Shown here piece by piece: positions 41,716-51,370 of a stretch of 64,000 nucleotides of DNA. A model generated the notes under the pieces. That model was not told where the DNA came from and did not search any database. It saw only the letters and a program-made list of their open reading frames with translations. The DNA is taken from positions 1-64,000 of the forward strand of contig DAONET010000005.1 of assembly GCA_035403225.1 (NCBI GenBank), read 5' to 3'. A program made the translations under genes and the position numbers. Every line of letters begins with the position of its first letter. The first letter of the stretch is position 1. The stretch comes from DAIRDK01 sp035403225. Lineage in GTDB: Bacteria > Bacteroidota > Bacteroidia > Bacteroidales > FEN-979.

Positions 41716-44700
41716 TTAATGAAGAACAATTTTTTCCAGCAAAGCAGATTGTGAGGTAATGACTTTAATAAAGTAAAGTCCGTGTCCGAACCCATTGAGG
41801 TTGAGCACTGCATTCCTCCGGTTTCCGCTGCCATTCAGGTCACCGGACATGAGCAGTTGCCCTTGTACATTGAATAGCTGCCAGGTGGCATTCTCATCAG
41901 CATGACGCAGCACCACATTTACCAGGCCTGTTGTGGGATTCGGAAAAACATTCAGATCGCACGGATGTCCCTGGAGATCGTTATTTCCAACCACGCCGGT
42001 CACTTCAACATCATCCAGGAACAGGTTATTGCCCCGGCGGTTGTAAGATTCGAACATGACCTTAATACCGTTTTGATCAAGCCAGGGTTCAAGATCTACT
42101 GAGTAGCAGGGAACTCCATAGGAGCCACCGCACCAGTCGGAAGCTCCTTCCGGGTAAAATTCTTCCATCATGTTTTCATGGGTCACAAAGGTGTTGGGAG
42201 TGCCGTCGGGACCCAGGCTCAGCACGCGCGTCCAGGTGTTACCACAGTCTCCGGAGATAGAAACGATCAACGAATCTTTGATGGAACTCCGCTGTGCATA
42301 GGCATGACGGAATGTCAGTAAAGCGGAAGAGCAACCGGTAAGATCAATGGCCGGGCTTATCAGCTGGTCGCGCCGGGTCACTGTCGCATAGTCGAAGAAG
42401 TTCATCCAGACAGCTTTGTTCCCGCTGACTTCGGAGGGTGCGGTGATGGTATCCCAGGTGGTGGAATAGTCGGGATTGACGACCGTCCAGCCACGTTTAC
42501 CCAATCCTTGTTCAAAGTCTTCGGTGAAAGGTAAGGTCGAACCACCGTTCACAATATAATCCTCTTTAACCAGGTAATTGGGACCAACCGGGTTTGTCAC
42601 GGTCAGTTTCACATCATATGGTCCCGACTGGTTAAAGGATACCAGAGGGTTTTGGCTGTGTTCATTGGTGCCGCCGAGATAGGTGACGGTGTTGGGAGTG
42701 AATTCCCACGCCCAGGAGGAGGGACAGTTTGCAGACAGATCCGTGAACTGCGTGCTGTCGCCGAGGCACAGGATCTGTTTGTTGCTGGTGAAATTCACTT
42801 CCGGTAGCAAGGTCGGGCTGACCATGATATAGTTTGTTTTGGTGATGGAATCGCTTCCGTTTTCGTTATAACAAACCATCTTGACCATGAAAACGCCCGG
42901 GTTGCTGTAAAGGATGTTCTGCGGATTTTTTTCTGTGGAGGTACCGGGTGTCGCTCCTTCAAATGTCCATCTCCAGAATGTGGGAACGCCGGTGGAGAGG
43001 TCGGTGAAATTGGCAGAACAACCGATGGGCATCGTGTCTTTATCGACCGTGAACGCGGCATCGGGCATGGAGTGATATAAGTCGGAGGCCCATAAGCCGC
43101 GGCCATAGGTGCTGGCGCAAAGCGCATCCATCGAAACAGAATCATTATCGTAATACACTTCTAATTCCGTGATGCGGGCTGAATAGGGAAGACCCTGACT
43201 GAATGAGATCCAATTACCGGTGGTCTGATCCTTGTAATAAACACCCGATTCTGACCCGACATACAATCCTTCTAAGGCATTTTTATAATAAATGATAGCA
43301 TTCATCGAGACATCCGGAAGGTTGCCGGTCAGGCTGGTCCATGTCAATCCCCTGTCAGAAGATTTAAATACGTTGTGGCCGGAAGTGATGTACAAGGTAT
43401 TGGGATCTGTCGGATGAGTAGTGATGTCAGTGATGAGATCACCGGTCGGCTTATTATTGGTGAGATCGACCCAGCTTGGGTTGGCATCCAGACAGTTATC
43501 GCTCCGGAAAAACTTGTTATCATTCCGGGAAGCATAGAGAATATTGGCATCAGCATCGGATTGTTCAAGATCGCACATTTCCGAGGAGTTGCTGTTTCCC
43601 AGACCGTCGGAGATCTTTTGCCAGGTGATCGAAGTAGAGAGAACATCCCAGCATCTCCAAATATTTTTGTATCCGACAAACATGCACTTGGAGTTGGTTT
43701 TGCTCAGGATGAACGGGGTGACCCAGGCACCGCTTTCCGTAATTCCGTAGACGCCTTCACCGGCAATTTGTTTCTCGGAGTTGTTGTTTTTCTTCCGGTA
43801 GATGCTTCCATAATAAAGCGTATAGTACGAATAGGCGTCGTTGGAATAATCAATGGCGCATTCCATCCCGTCGCCGCCCCCTGTCGCCAGCCAGCCGGTG
43901 GGAGTGAGGGTATAGGTTCCGTTATCCTGGAAACCGTTGATGGTTTTATTACGAGTAGTCTGGCTGGTACCCAGTTTGTAGATCTGACCAATGGTCATGC
44001 CGACGGTATGGTCAGTCCAGGTTGTTCCGCCATCAGCGGTAGAATAAATACCGCCATCATTACCGGTATAGAGTTTTCCGTTGACAGGTGAGAAGACAAG
44101 ACGGTGAATGTCGGCATGCACAGCCTGCACGCTGCATCCGCCATACCAATGAGCGGTGATTGTCCAGGAGGCTCCGCCGTTGATGGATTTCCAGATATCC
44201 ACTCCGCCTACGAACACGGTCTCGGCGTTGGTGGGATCAGCAGCGATGGAGAGGTCATACCAGCCTTGTCCGCCCGAGTCGGCTCCGTCACAACTCCATC
44301 CCAGGATGTTGGGAGTGGTGGATCTCGCGGTGAAATCGGTGCCGGAGTTGGTCGACCGGTACAATCCTTTAAACCCGCTTGAGTTATCAGACTGAAGGAA
44401 ATAAACATAATTGGGGTCTGCAGCGGAAACGGCAATAGCTCCCCGTTGCCCCGAAGTCAGTCCGGAAGTGATCTTGGTGAAGGAAGTACCGTTATTGGTC
44501 GATTTATAAAAATCGGCTCCTGCAGCGGCATACACCGTATTCGGATCGCTTGGCTTAAAGACGATATCCTTGAAATCGCCCGACTGTGTCTGGGCCCAGG
44601 TGGATCCACCGTCTGTCGACCGGTATACTCCGCCGCTGGTGGCAGCCAGGATAATCTGGGCGTTGGTGGGATGCTGGATCATTCGTCCCACTGTGCGGTT

Positions 44701-45381
44701 ACCCATGCCGGTGTTGGATGGACTCCAGCTGGAGCCGCCATTGACGCTGACAAAAACACCCAGTCCGGGGGCATCGCCGGCATCACGGTCTCCCGTCCCG
44801 ATCAGGATCCGGTTGGGATTGGAATAATCCACCACGATGGAGGATACTCCCAGCGTGGGCAGGGTATCGGTATTGGAAACCCAGGACAAGCCTCCGTCAG
44901 TGGATTGCCACATGCCTCCCGAAGGGGCTCCTACAAAGATTTTATTCGGGTCGCTGGGATGGAAGGCAACGTCGTTGATACGGCCCAATCCCTCATAACC
45001 GGCAGGACCCGGCAAAGGGATGGTCGATGGACCCAGGTTCGTCCATGATCCGTTGGAGGAACGGTTGTTCTTGTTAAACCTGGTTATTTCTTCGTAGGTT
45101 TTGGTTTCTGAAGGTATCGATCCGTCGGGATTGATATGTAAACGCGTCATGTATTCCCAACGCTTGAACACTTTCCATCCGCATCCTCTGGTGATGGGTC
45201 GTCCTTCCCAGTATTTTTCAAAGGCACGCTGGGTCTGGAAAAAATTCATGTCGGGATCCCGCATCATCTGAATCCAGTAAGGGAAATGTGCGGTATCAGC
45301 TAATACACTGTTTTCGGTCTGGGCATTTCCGCAGATCGAAAAAACTGACAGTACGAAGAAGGTCAGGAAGAATTTTCTCAT
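41716..45381 (-). CDS. T9SS-secreted BNR/Asp-box beta-propeller protein
   Basis: A 1221-residue protein. After a signal peptide (residues 1-20), two propeller-like domains (about 120-760) carry many Asp-box motifs such as STDGGLSW, SVNGGSSW, STDGGSTW, SINGGASW and SSDRGLTW, as in Vps10/sialidase-like proteins. Two PKD domains (FWRWTFEGATPG, SWAWEF) and a beta-sandwich (about 960-1130) follow, then a T9SS tail (VFPNPTTGLVNVVL to KIVLH). There are no sialidase catalytic residues I can point to, so binding or scaffolding is as likely as catalysis. It lies 26 bp upstream of the M14 gene in the same direction. Confidence 0.88.
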   Translation of the reverse strand: MRKFFLTFFVLSVFSICGNAQTENSVLADTAHFPYWIQMMRDPDMNFFQTQRAFEKYWEGRPITRGCGWKVFKRWEYMTRLHINPDGSIPSETKTYEEITRFNKNNRSSNGSWTNLGPSTIPLPGPAGYEGLGRINDVAFHPSDPNKIFVGAPSGGMWQSTDGGLSWVSNTDTLPTLGVSSIVVDYSNPNRILIGTGDRDAGDAPGLGVFVSVNGGSSWSPSNTGMGNRTVGRMIQHPTNAQIILAATSGGVYRSTDGGSTWAQTQSGDFKDIVFKPSDPNTVYAAAGADFYKSTNNGTSFTKITSGLTSGQRGAIAVSAADPNYVYFLQSDNSSGFKGLYRSTNSGTDFTARSTTPNILGWSCDGADSGGQGWYDLSIAADPTNAETVFVGGVDIWKSINGGASWTITAHWYGGCSVQAVHADIHRLVFSPVNGKLYTGNDGGIYSTADGGTTWTDHTVGMTIGQIYKLGTSQTTRNKTINGFQDNGTYTLTPTGWLATGGGDGMECAIDYSNDAYSYYTLYYGSIYRKKNNNSEKQIAGEGVYGITESGAWVTPFILSKTNSKCMFVGYKNIWRCWDVLSTSITWQKISDGLGNSNSSEMCDLEQSDADANILYASRNDNKFFRSDNCLDANPSWVDLTNNKPTGDLITDITTHPTDPNTLYITSGHNVFKSSDRGLTWTSLTGNLPDVSMNAIIYYKNALEGLYVGSESGVYYKDQTTGNWISFSQGLPYSARITELEVYYDNDSVSMDALCASTYGRGLWASDLYHSMPDAAFTVDKDTMPIGCSANFTDLSTGVPTFWRWTFEGATPGTSTEKNPQNILYSNPGVFMVKMVCYNENGSDSITKTNYIMVSPTLLPEVNFTSNKQILCLGDSTQFTDLSANCPSSWAWEFTPNTVTYLGGTNEHSQNPLVSFNQSGPYDVKLTVTNPVGPNYLVKEDYIVNGGSTLPFTEDFEQGLGKRGWTVVNPDYSTTWDTITAPSEVSGNKAVWMNFFDYATVTRRDQLISPAIDLTGCSSALLTFRHAYAQRSSIKDSLIVSISGDCGNTWTRVLSLGPDGTPNTFVTHENMMEEFYPEGASDWCGGSYGVPCYSVDLEPWLDQNGIKVMFESYNRRGNNLFLDDVEVTGVVGNNDLQGHPCDLNVFPNPTTGLVNVVLRHADENATWQLFNVQGQLLMSGDLNGSGNRRNAVLNLNGFGHGLYFIKVITSQSALLEKIVLH

Positions 45382-45391
45382 AAAATCGGGA

Positions 45392-45413
45392 GGTGTTAGT
45401 GATTTTTAACACC
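45392..45413. other. Inverted repeat ahead of the BNR protein gene
   Basis: GGTGTTA and TAACACC form a perfect 7-bp stem with an 8-nt loop, about 10 nt upstream of the minus-strand ATG and 58 bp after the TPM gene. It lacks a T run on the minus strand, so it may be a leader hairpin or an operator rather than a terminator. Confidence 0.4.
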
Positions 45414-45471
45414 GTAAAAATACTGAAAATTCTAATACGGTCTTCTCCCGGTAGTTGCCCGTCGTTAGGGA

Positions 45472-46335
45472 TTACCAGCTTCCGCCGGCGCCACCGCCGC
45501 CGAAACTGCCGCCGCCGAAGCCTCCGAAACCTCCGCCACCGCCGCTGCCGCCAAATCCACCTCCCGAGGTGAAATTGTTCCATGACCCGCTGTGGGTATG
45601 ATGTCCCATGCTCCCCAACAGCCAGAAGGCGGCCCAGAAGGGGATGCTTTTACCGATGGAATAAGAACGGGCCCTTGAAACACGAATCAGCAAGAATACG
45701 GCTGCCAGGATGATTAAGGGGATCAGCAACCCAAAGGGACTCGATTGCTTCCCTTTTGCATATTGGTCGGCCGTGAATTCACCTTTGACCAACGATATAA
45801 TAGTACTCACCCCTGCGTTGATCCCGCCGGAATAATCATCTACCTGGAAACGGGGGATCATCTCGTTGTCCACAATCCTCTTGCAGATAGCATCAGGAAG
45901 GACTCCTTCCAGCCCGTACCCGGTGGCGATGAACGATTCTCCTTTCTCCGAAGCAGTCTTGGGCTTCACCATGATCACTACCCCGTTGTTTTTCCCTTTC
46001 TGCCCGACACCCCATTTTTCTGCCAGACGGTACGTAAAATCCATCTTCTCATAGCCATTCAACGATGGTACGATCACCACGGCGATTTGGGTGGAGGTTG
46101 AATCGTTAAAAGCTACCAGCCTGCTCTCCAGAGATTCCCTGTCGCTGGAGCTGAGTATCCCGGCCAGGTCGTTTACCAGTCGGGGAGGATTGGGCCTGTC
46201 TGGAATGTCCTGCGCAATAGCTTGACCAATGCCCGTCATCAGCAGCATGATCAGGGATAATACTTTCAATGTTTTTTTGAACACGGTGGTGATTTTTAAT
46301 AAGTTGTACGAATCGATCTGATGATCAGTGACCAA
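45472..46335 (-). CDS. TPM-domain membrane protein with Gly-rich tail
   Basis: A 287-residue protein. A signal or anchor helix (about 24-41, VLSLIMLLMTGIGQAIAQ) precedes a TPM domain (RLVNDLAGILSSSDRESLESRL, QIAVVIVPSLNGYEKMDFTYRLAEKWGVGQKGKNNGVVIMV). A transmembrane helix (about 200-218) and a glycine-serine-rich tail (GGSGGGGGFGG) follow. This is the YgcG-type protein commonly encoded with LemA; TPM domains have been linked to phosphatase activity and photosystem repair in plants. It overlaps the shorter TPM gene by 11 bp. A GTG near 46286 is a possible alternative start. Confidence 0.88.
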   Translation of the reverse strand: MVTDHQIDSYNLLKITTVFKKTLKVLSLIMLLMTGIGQAIAQDIPDRPNPPRLVNDLAGILSSSDRESLESRLVAFNDSTSTQIAVVIVPSLNGYEKMDFTYRLAEKWGVGQKGKNNGVVIMVKPKTASEKGESFIATGYGLEGVLPDAICKRIVDNEMIPRFQVDDYSGGINAGVSTIISLVKGEFTADQYAKGKQSSPFGLLIPLIILAAVFLLIRVSRARSYSIGKSIPFWAAFWLLGSMGHHTHSGSWNNFTSGGGFGGSGGGGGFGGFGGGSFGGGGAGGSW

Positions 46336-46771
46336 AAGAAATTTCGTCTGAAAGCTCGTTCACATCTTCCTCCTTATAAGGAAAATATTTCTTCAGTTGC
46401 AGGCCGGTCAACCTGATGGCTTCTGTCAGCCCTTCGGTGAACCTGTCTTCCCGAAAATGGGTCAACATGGTTTCTTTGATGCCGTCCCAGAAACCTTCAC
46501 CGACTTGCTGGTTGATGCCAATATCGCCAATAACGGCGAAACGGCGGTTTTTGATCGCCAGGTATATCAACACTCCGTTCCGTTGCTCTGTCTCATGCAT
46601 TTTTAACTGCTTGAAAAGATAGGCTGCGCGATCCAGTGTGTCGCCGGAGACGGTATTTTCAATATGGACGCGGATCTCTCCCGAGGTGTCGAGCTCCGCA
46701 TCCATAATGGCTAACCGGATATCTTCCTGTTGCTCCTGCGTAAAAAAGGTCCTTGCTGATAGTGATGTCAT
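46325..46771 (-). CDS. Small TPM-domain protein
   Basis: A 148-residue protein made mainly of a TPM domain (ARTFFTQEQQEDIRLAIMDAELDTSGEIRVHIE, NGVLIYLAIKNRRFAVIGDIGINQQVGEGFWD) with no signal peptide or membrane helix. It is the cytoplasmic-looking companion of the larger TPM protein and lies 19 bp after lemA. The LemA-TPM-TPM order is common in Bacteroidota. Confidence 0.87.
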   Translation of the reverse strand: MTSLSARTFFTQEQQEDIRLAIMDAELDTSGEIRVHIENTVSGDTLDRAAYLFKQLKMHETEQRNGVLIYLAIKNRRFAVIGDIGINQQVGEGFWDGIKETMLTHFREDRFTEGLTEAIRLTGLQLKKYFPYKEEDVNELSDEISFGH

Positions 46772-46790
46772 GACCGAAAAATTTCAATTA

Positions 46791-47387
46791 TCAAAACTGC
46801 ACTTGTGGCGCTTTTTCAGCCCCTGCTGTTGCCGTGAAGTAAGCTTTTTCACCAAATCCGAAGATGCCTGCGAAGATATTACTGGGGAAACTGCGGCGAT
46901 AGGTGTTGTAGGCCTTGGCCACTTCGTTGAATTTCATCCGCTCAACAGCAATCCGGTTTTCGGTGCCTTCAAGCTGGGCTTGCAGTTCCGAGAAATTTTG
47001 CGTGGCTTTCAACTGAGGATAGGCCTCTACCGTAACCATCAGACGACTCAAGGCAGATCCGAGATTATCCTGGGCTGCCTGGAATTTCTGAAGGGAAACT
47101 TCATCCAGGTTTTTCGGGTTGATTTGTACACTGGTGGCTTTGGCACGCGCCTCAATGACATCCGTCAGGGTCTGCTTTTCAAAATTGGCAACCCCTTTGA
47201 CCGTGTTCACCAGGTTCGGGATCAGGTCGGAACGACGCTGATACACATTTTCCACGTTAGCCCATTGCTGGCTAACAGTTTCTTCATTGGATACCAGTTT
47301 GTTATACGTTCCTTTTCCCCATGAGAAAAGAATAATGACTACAAGAGCCACTATGATCACCGTGATCCAGCCTTTACTTATTTTCAT
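46791..47387 (-). CDS. lemA: LemA family protein
   Basis: A 198-residue protein with one N-terminal transmembrane helix (residues 7-24) and a long helical domain bearing LemA features: YNKLVSNEETVSQQWANVENVYQRRSDLIPNLVNTVKG, RLMVTVEAYPQLKATQNF, RIAVERMKFNEVAKAYN. LemA proteins form helical bundles at the membrane; the role is not settled. First of the lemA-TPM-TPM operon. Confidence 0.94.
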   Translation of the reverse strand: MKISKGWITVIIVALVVIILFSWGKGTYNKLVSNEETVSQQWANVENVYQRRSDLIPNLVNTVKGVANFEKQTLTDVIEARAKATSVQINPKNLDEVSLQKFQAAQDNLGSALSRLMVTVEAYPQLKATQNFSELQAQLEGTENRIAVERMKFNEVAKAYNTYRRSFPSNIFAGIFGFGEKAYFTATAGAEKAPQVQF

Positions 47388-47423
47388 ATCGTTTGAGGTT
47401 TAATAATGTTGCTAAATTAAGAT

Positions 47424-49328
47424 TTATCCGATCATTTGTGTTGACCTTGTGACAAACTCGGCCAAGTCTTTGCCTTTCAGCATGTTCTGTGCAAGTAGCG
47501 CCAGGTCGAATAACTGTTTGACGGTCGATGCCTGCTTCCCTCCATCGGGTTCGAGCAACAGTTTCCCGATCAATGGATGGTTTGAATTAACGACGAGGTT
47601 GAACGTCTCGGGCATCTCTCCGAAGTAGGACATCCCGCCTCCCAGTGACGACATGTCTTTCATCCTCCGCATGAATTCGTTCTGGGTAATCATAAACGGG
47701 GCTTCGGTTTCACTCATGCTTTCGAAGGTGATCATGAATTTTTTGGAATCAATCTGCTTTTCCATGATCTCTTTCATCGCTTTTTGCTGATCTTCGTTGA
47801 GCTTGGATGGTTGAGCATCTTCCTTCCGGATCAGGTTGTCGATGGTATTCGAATCGACTCTGGCAAACCGCGTCTTTTCGAGTTTTTGTTCCAGCGTATT
47901 GATGAAATGCGGATCAATCACACTGTCCATCAGCAACACATCATATCCGCGTTCTTTCACGGCATTGATGAAGCTGAACTGCTCCTGCGCATCCGTTGCA
48001 TACAGGTAGATGTTGTTGCCATCCTTGTCAGTCTGCGCCGGAATGACTTTTTGGGCATATTCATCCAACGTGAAATACTTGCCATCGGTATTTTTCAGCA
48101 GCAGGAATTTCTTGGCACGATCGAAAAAGTTCATTTCGGAGATGATTCCGTACTCGATGAAGACCTTGATGTCGTCCCATTTCGTCTCCAGGTTCTCGCG
48201 TTCCTTATTAAACAGCTCCTCCAGTTTATCGGCGACTTTCTTGGTGATATGATTTGATATTTTCTTCACGTTCGGATCTGTCTGCAGATACGATCTGGAA
48301 ACGTTCAACGGGATATCGGGCGAGTCCAACACGCCATGAAGCAATGTCAGGAATTCCGGTACGATTCCTTCCACTTCATCAGTGACGAAAACCTGGTTAC
48401 AGTATAACTGGATCTTGTTTTTCTGTACTTCAATGGTCTTTTTTACCTTCGGAAAATAAAGGATTCCGGTGAGGTTGAACGGGTAATCCACATTGAGGTG
48501 AATCTGGAATAAGGGTTCCTCGAAAGAATATGGATAAAGCTCCCGGTAGAAGGCGGTGTAATCTTCGGTCTTCAGCCCGGCAGGTTTTTGTTTCCACAGG
48601 GGATTGGTATTATTGATGATCCTGGGTTTTTCAACTTCTTTGGTTTTATCGTGACCATGTTCGTCTTTTTCTCCTTCTATCTTTTCCCAGGTCTTTTCAT
48701 TGCCGAAGCGGACAGGGACAGGCAGGAACTTGCAATATTTATTCAGGATCTCCAGGATTCGCGGTTCTTCCAGGTACTCTTCGGCATCGGATGAAAGATG
48801 AAGGATGATCTCGGTGCCCCGCTCAGTTTTTTCCAGCGGCTCCATGGTATACTCGGGACTTCCGTCGCATACCCAGAGGACTCCTTCCGTATCGCCTTCT
48901 GTCTGCCATGTCTTGGTCTTGATTTCTACTTTGTCAGAAACCATGAAACTGCTGTAGAAACCCAGTCCGAAGTGACCAATGATCGCGTTCATCTCAGCTT
49001 CCGATTTGCTCTTGAATTGATTGATGAACTCTTCGGCTCCGGAAAAGGCGATCTGGTTGATGTACCGGTCCACTTCCTCTATGGTCATGCCGATACCTTT
49101 ATCTATAACGGTGATGGTTTTATTCTCTTTATCCAACCTGACCTCAATGGTCAGATCTGACAGATCGGCGGTAAATTTGCCCATGGAAGCCAGGGTCTTC
49201 AGTTTTTGTGTCGCATCCACTGCATTCGAGACAAGTTCGCGAAGGAAGATCTCGTGTTCTGAGTAGAGGAATTTCTTGATGATCGGAAAGATGTTCTCGG
49301 TCTTGACGTTGATATTTCCTTTCTGCAT
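47424..49328 (-). CDS. htpG: Hsp90-type chaperone HtpG
   Basis: A 634-residue Hsp90 with a GHKL ATPase domain: EIFLRELVSNAVDA, DKGIGMT, GHFGLGFYSSFMVS and the ATP-lid region. The middle domain contains FPKV and the catalytic Arg region NVSRSYLQTD. A helical dimerisation domain closes the protein. Length matches bacterial HtpG. It stands alone, divergent from ilvE; the 168-bp gap (49329-49496) holds no clear consensus promoter for either gene. Confidence 0.97.
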   Translation of the reverse strand: MQKGNINVKTENIFPIIKKFLYSEHEIFLRELVSNAVDATQKLKTLASMGKFTADLSDLTIEVRLDKENKTITVIDKGIGMTIEEVDRYINQIAFSGAEEFINQFKSKSEAEMNAIIGHFGLGFYSSFMVSDKVEIKTKTWQTEGDTEGVLWVCDGSPEYTMEPLEKTERGTEIILHLSSDAEEYLEEPRILEILNKYCKFLPVPVRFGNEKTWEKIEGEKDEHGHDKTKEVEKPRIINNTNPLWKQKPAGLKTEDYTAFYRELYPYSFEEPLFQIHLNVDYPFNLTGILYFPKVKKTIEVQKNKIQLYCNQVFVTDEVEGIVPEFLTLLHGVLDSPDIPLNVSRSYLQTDPNVKKISNHITKKVADKLEELFNKERENLETKWDDIKVFIEYGIISEMNFFDRAKKFLLLKNTDGKYFTLDEYAQKVIPAQTDKDGNNIYLYATDAQEQFSFINAVKERGYDVLLMDSVIDPHFINTLEQKLEKTRFARVDSNTIDNLIRKEDAQPSKLNEDQQKAMKEIMEKQIDSKKFMITFESMSETEAPFMITQNEFMRRMKDMSSLGGGMSYFGEMPETFNLVVNSNHPLIGKLLLEPDGGKQASTVKQLFDLALLAQNMLKGKDLAEFVTRSTQMIG

Positions 49329-49496
49329 AGTTTATCTTTTTATCAGATGACTTCACAAAGAGAGTGCCATTCGGTGTCATCATGACATTTTGACGGAAGA
49401 TGACATGGTTTTTTTTCTTTGGAATCATTTTGACAATGGGGAATTTCATAACTTTACACTGAAAATTGACAGACTTTAACGCTAAAATTTTTTAAT

Positions 49497-50516
49497 ATGA
49501 ATCAGATTGATTGGAAAAATCTGCCGTTCGGTTATTTCAAAACCGATTTTAATGTCAGATCCTACTACCGAGATGGTAAGTGGGAAGAACCAAAAGCTAC
49601 CGACTCCGAATACATCAATATGCACATGGCTGCTACCTGTCTCCATTACGGACAGGAAGCTTTTGAAGGGATGAAGGCTTTTACCGGCAAGGACGGGAAA
49701 GTCAGAATATTCCGCCTCGATGAAAACTGGAAGAGAATCAACTACTCTGCCAGAGGAATCATGATGCCTGAGATCCCCTTCGAAATGTTCAAAAAGGCCA
49801 TCCTGGATGTGGTCAGATTAAACATCAAGTATGTGCCTCCTTTCGGGACCGGCGCTTCGTTGTACATCCGTCCGTTGCTGATTGGTACCGGTCCGCAGGT
49901 GGGAGTAAAACCCGCCAATGAGTACCTGTTCCTTGTCTTCGTCGGACCGGTAGGACCGTACTTTAAAGAAGGCTTTAACCCGGTGAAGATGCAGATCGTC
50001 CGTGATTACGACCGCGCTGCTCCGCTGGGAACCGGAAGGTATAAAGTAGGTGGCAACTACGCTGCCAGCCTCCTTTCAGGCGAACGCGCTCACCACGAAG
50101 GTTTCGCTGCCGCTATTTTCCTGGATGCCCGTGAGAAAAAATACATCGATGAAGCAGGCCCTGCCAACTTCTTTGCTATCAAAGGCAATACCTATGTCAC
50201 TCCCGATTCGACATCTATCCTGAGGTCTATCACGAACCTGTCACTCAAAACGTTGGCCGAAGAAGCCGGCATGAAAGTGGAAGCTCGCCATATCCCCGTG
50301 GAAGAACTGGCCGAATTTGAGGAAGCAGGCGCTTGCGGCACCGCTGCCGTGATCTCGCCCATCTCCGAAATTCATGACAGGGATACCGGGAAGGTTTATA
50401 AATACTGCAAAGACGGCCAGGCCGGTGAAAAATGCACCATGCTGTATCATCGCCTGAAAGCTATCCAGCAGGGCGAAGTTCCCGATCCTTACGGATGGAT
50501 CACTTTTGTGGAATAA
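49497..50516 (+). CDS. ilvE: Branched-chain amino acid aminotransferase
   Basis: A 339-residue fold-IV PLP aminotransferase. Conserved parts are LHYGQEAFEGMKAF, the PLP Lys183 in GRYKVGGNYAASL, and EAGACGTAAVISPI near the C-terminus. It belongs to the longer eukaryote/Bacteroidota-type BCAT (about 340-360 residues). It interconverts Val, Leu and Ile with their 2-oxo acids. Its stop lies 3 bp from the stop of convergent pyrF. Confidence 0.95.
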   Translation: MNQIDWKNLPFGYFKTDFNVRSYYRDGKWEEPKATDSEYINMHMAATCLHYGQEAFEGMKAFTGKDGKVRIFRLDENWKRINYSARGIMMPEIPFEMFKKAILDVVRLNIKYVPPFGTGASLYIRPLLIGTGPQVGVKPANEYLFLVFVGPVGPYFKEGFNPVKMQIVRDYDRAAPLGTGRYKVGGNYAASLLSGERAHHEGFAAAIFLDAREKKYIDEAGPANFFAIKGNTYVTPDSTSILRSITNLSLKTLAEEAGMKVEARHIPVEELAEFEEAGACGTAAVISPISEIHDRDTGKVYKYCKDGQAGEKCTMLYHRLKAIQQGEVPDPYGWITFVE

Positions 50517-50519
50517 AAA

Positions 50520-51359
50520 TTAAAATTTCCAGATAGAGTGCAGCAGGAGTTTCATTTCCTGCTGCATTTTTTTTGCCTCGTCGCCGGCACGTTCCGCGAA
50601 GTCGGGACCGGAAGAAGCATAGATGATGCCGCGGGAAGAGTTGACCAGTATTCCGCAATCCTCATTCATGCCGTAATGAGCCACCTTCTGGAGGTCGCCT
50701 CCCTGCGCTCCCACACCGGGGACCAACAGGAAATGGTCCGGGACAAGCCGGCGGATCTCACCCAACATCTCCGGCCGGGTGGCGCCGACCACATACATCA
50801 TGTTGGTGGAATCGCCCCACTGTAACGACTTGATCAACACCTCTTCGAAAAATTTGGAGTCGGTATCTTTCGAGGTCAAAAACTGAAAATCATCAGCGCC
50901 CTTATTGGAGGTCAGGGTAAGCAGGATCACCCATTTATCCGGAAACTCGAGGAAGGGGGTCACGGAATCTTCTCCCATGTAAGGCGCCACCGTGATTGCA
51001 TCGAAATCGAGACCCGACATCCGTGGATCAAAAACCGCCTTCGCATATTGCTTCGAGGTGTTTCCGATATCGCCTCTCTTGGCGTCGGCAATGGTGAAAA
51101 CGTCAAACCGGTTCAAATACTGGATCGTCTTCGTCAAACTCTGCCATCCTTTGACTCCATAACATTCGTAGAAGGCGAAATTGGGCTTGTACGCCACAGC
51201 ATACTCTTGCGTGGCATCAATAATCGCCTTATTGAATTCGAAAATGGGGTCCTCTTTGTCGCGGAGATGAGCGGGTATCTTGGAGATATCAGTATCGAGT
51301 CCGATGCACAGGAATGATTTCTTCCTGTCGATAAGAGCAATTAAATCCTGACGTTTCAT
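50520..51359 (-). CDS. pyrF: Orotidine-5'-phosphate decarboxylase (type 2)
   Basis: A 279-residue TIM-barrel enzyme with FLCIGLDTDISKIP at the start, the catalytic DAKRGDIGNTSKQYA and the phosphate-binding LVPGVGAQGGDL. It makes UMP from OMP. The longer type-2 family is usual in Bacteroidota. It lies 11 bp after prfA, so the purM-prfA-pyrF genes may be partly co-transcribed. Confidence 0.96.
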   Translation of the reverse strand: MKRQDLIALIDRKKSFLCIGLDTDISKIPAHLRDKEDPIFEFNKAIIDATQEYAVAYKPNFAFYECYGVKGWQSLTKTIQYLNRFDVFTIADAKRGDIGNTSKQYAKAVFDPRMSGLDFDAITVAPYMGEDSVTPFLEFPDKWVILLTLTSNKGADDFQFLTSKDTDSKFFEEVLIKSLQWGDSTNMMYVVGATRPEMLGEIRRLVPDHFLLVPGVGAQGGDLQKVAHYGMNEDCGILVNSSRGIIYASSGPDFAERAGDEAKKMQQEMKLLLHSIWKF

Positions 51360-51370
51360 GATTGGTGGTA

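Noticed and set aside
45392..45413. Terminator for the TPM gene
   Set aside because: A good stem, but no T run on the minus strand; listed only as an inverted repeat.
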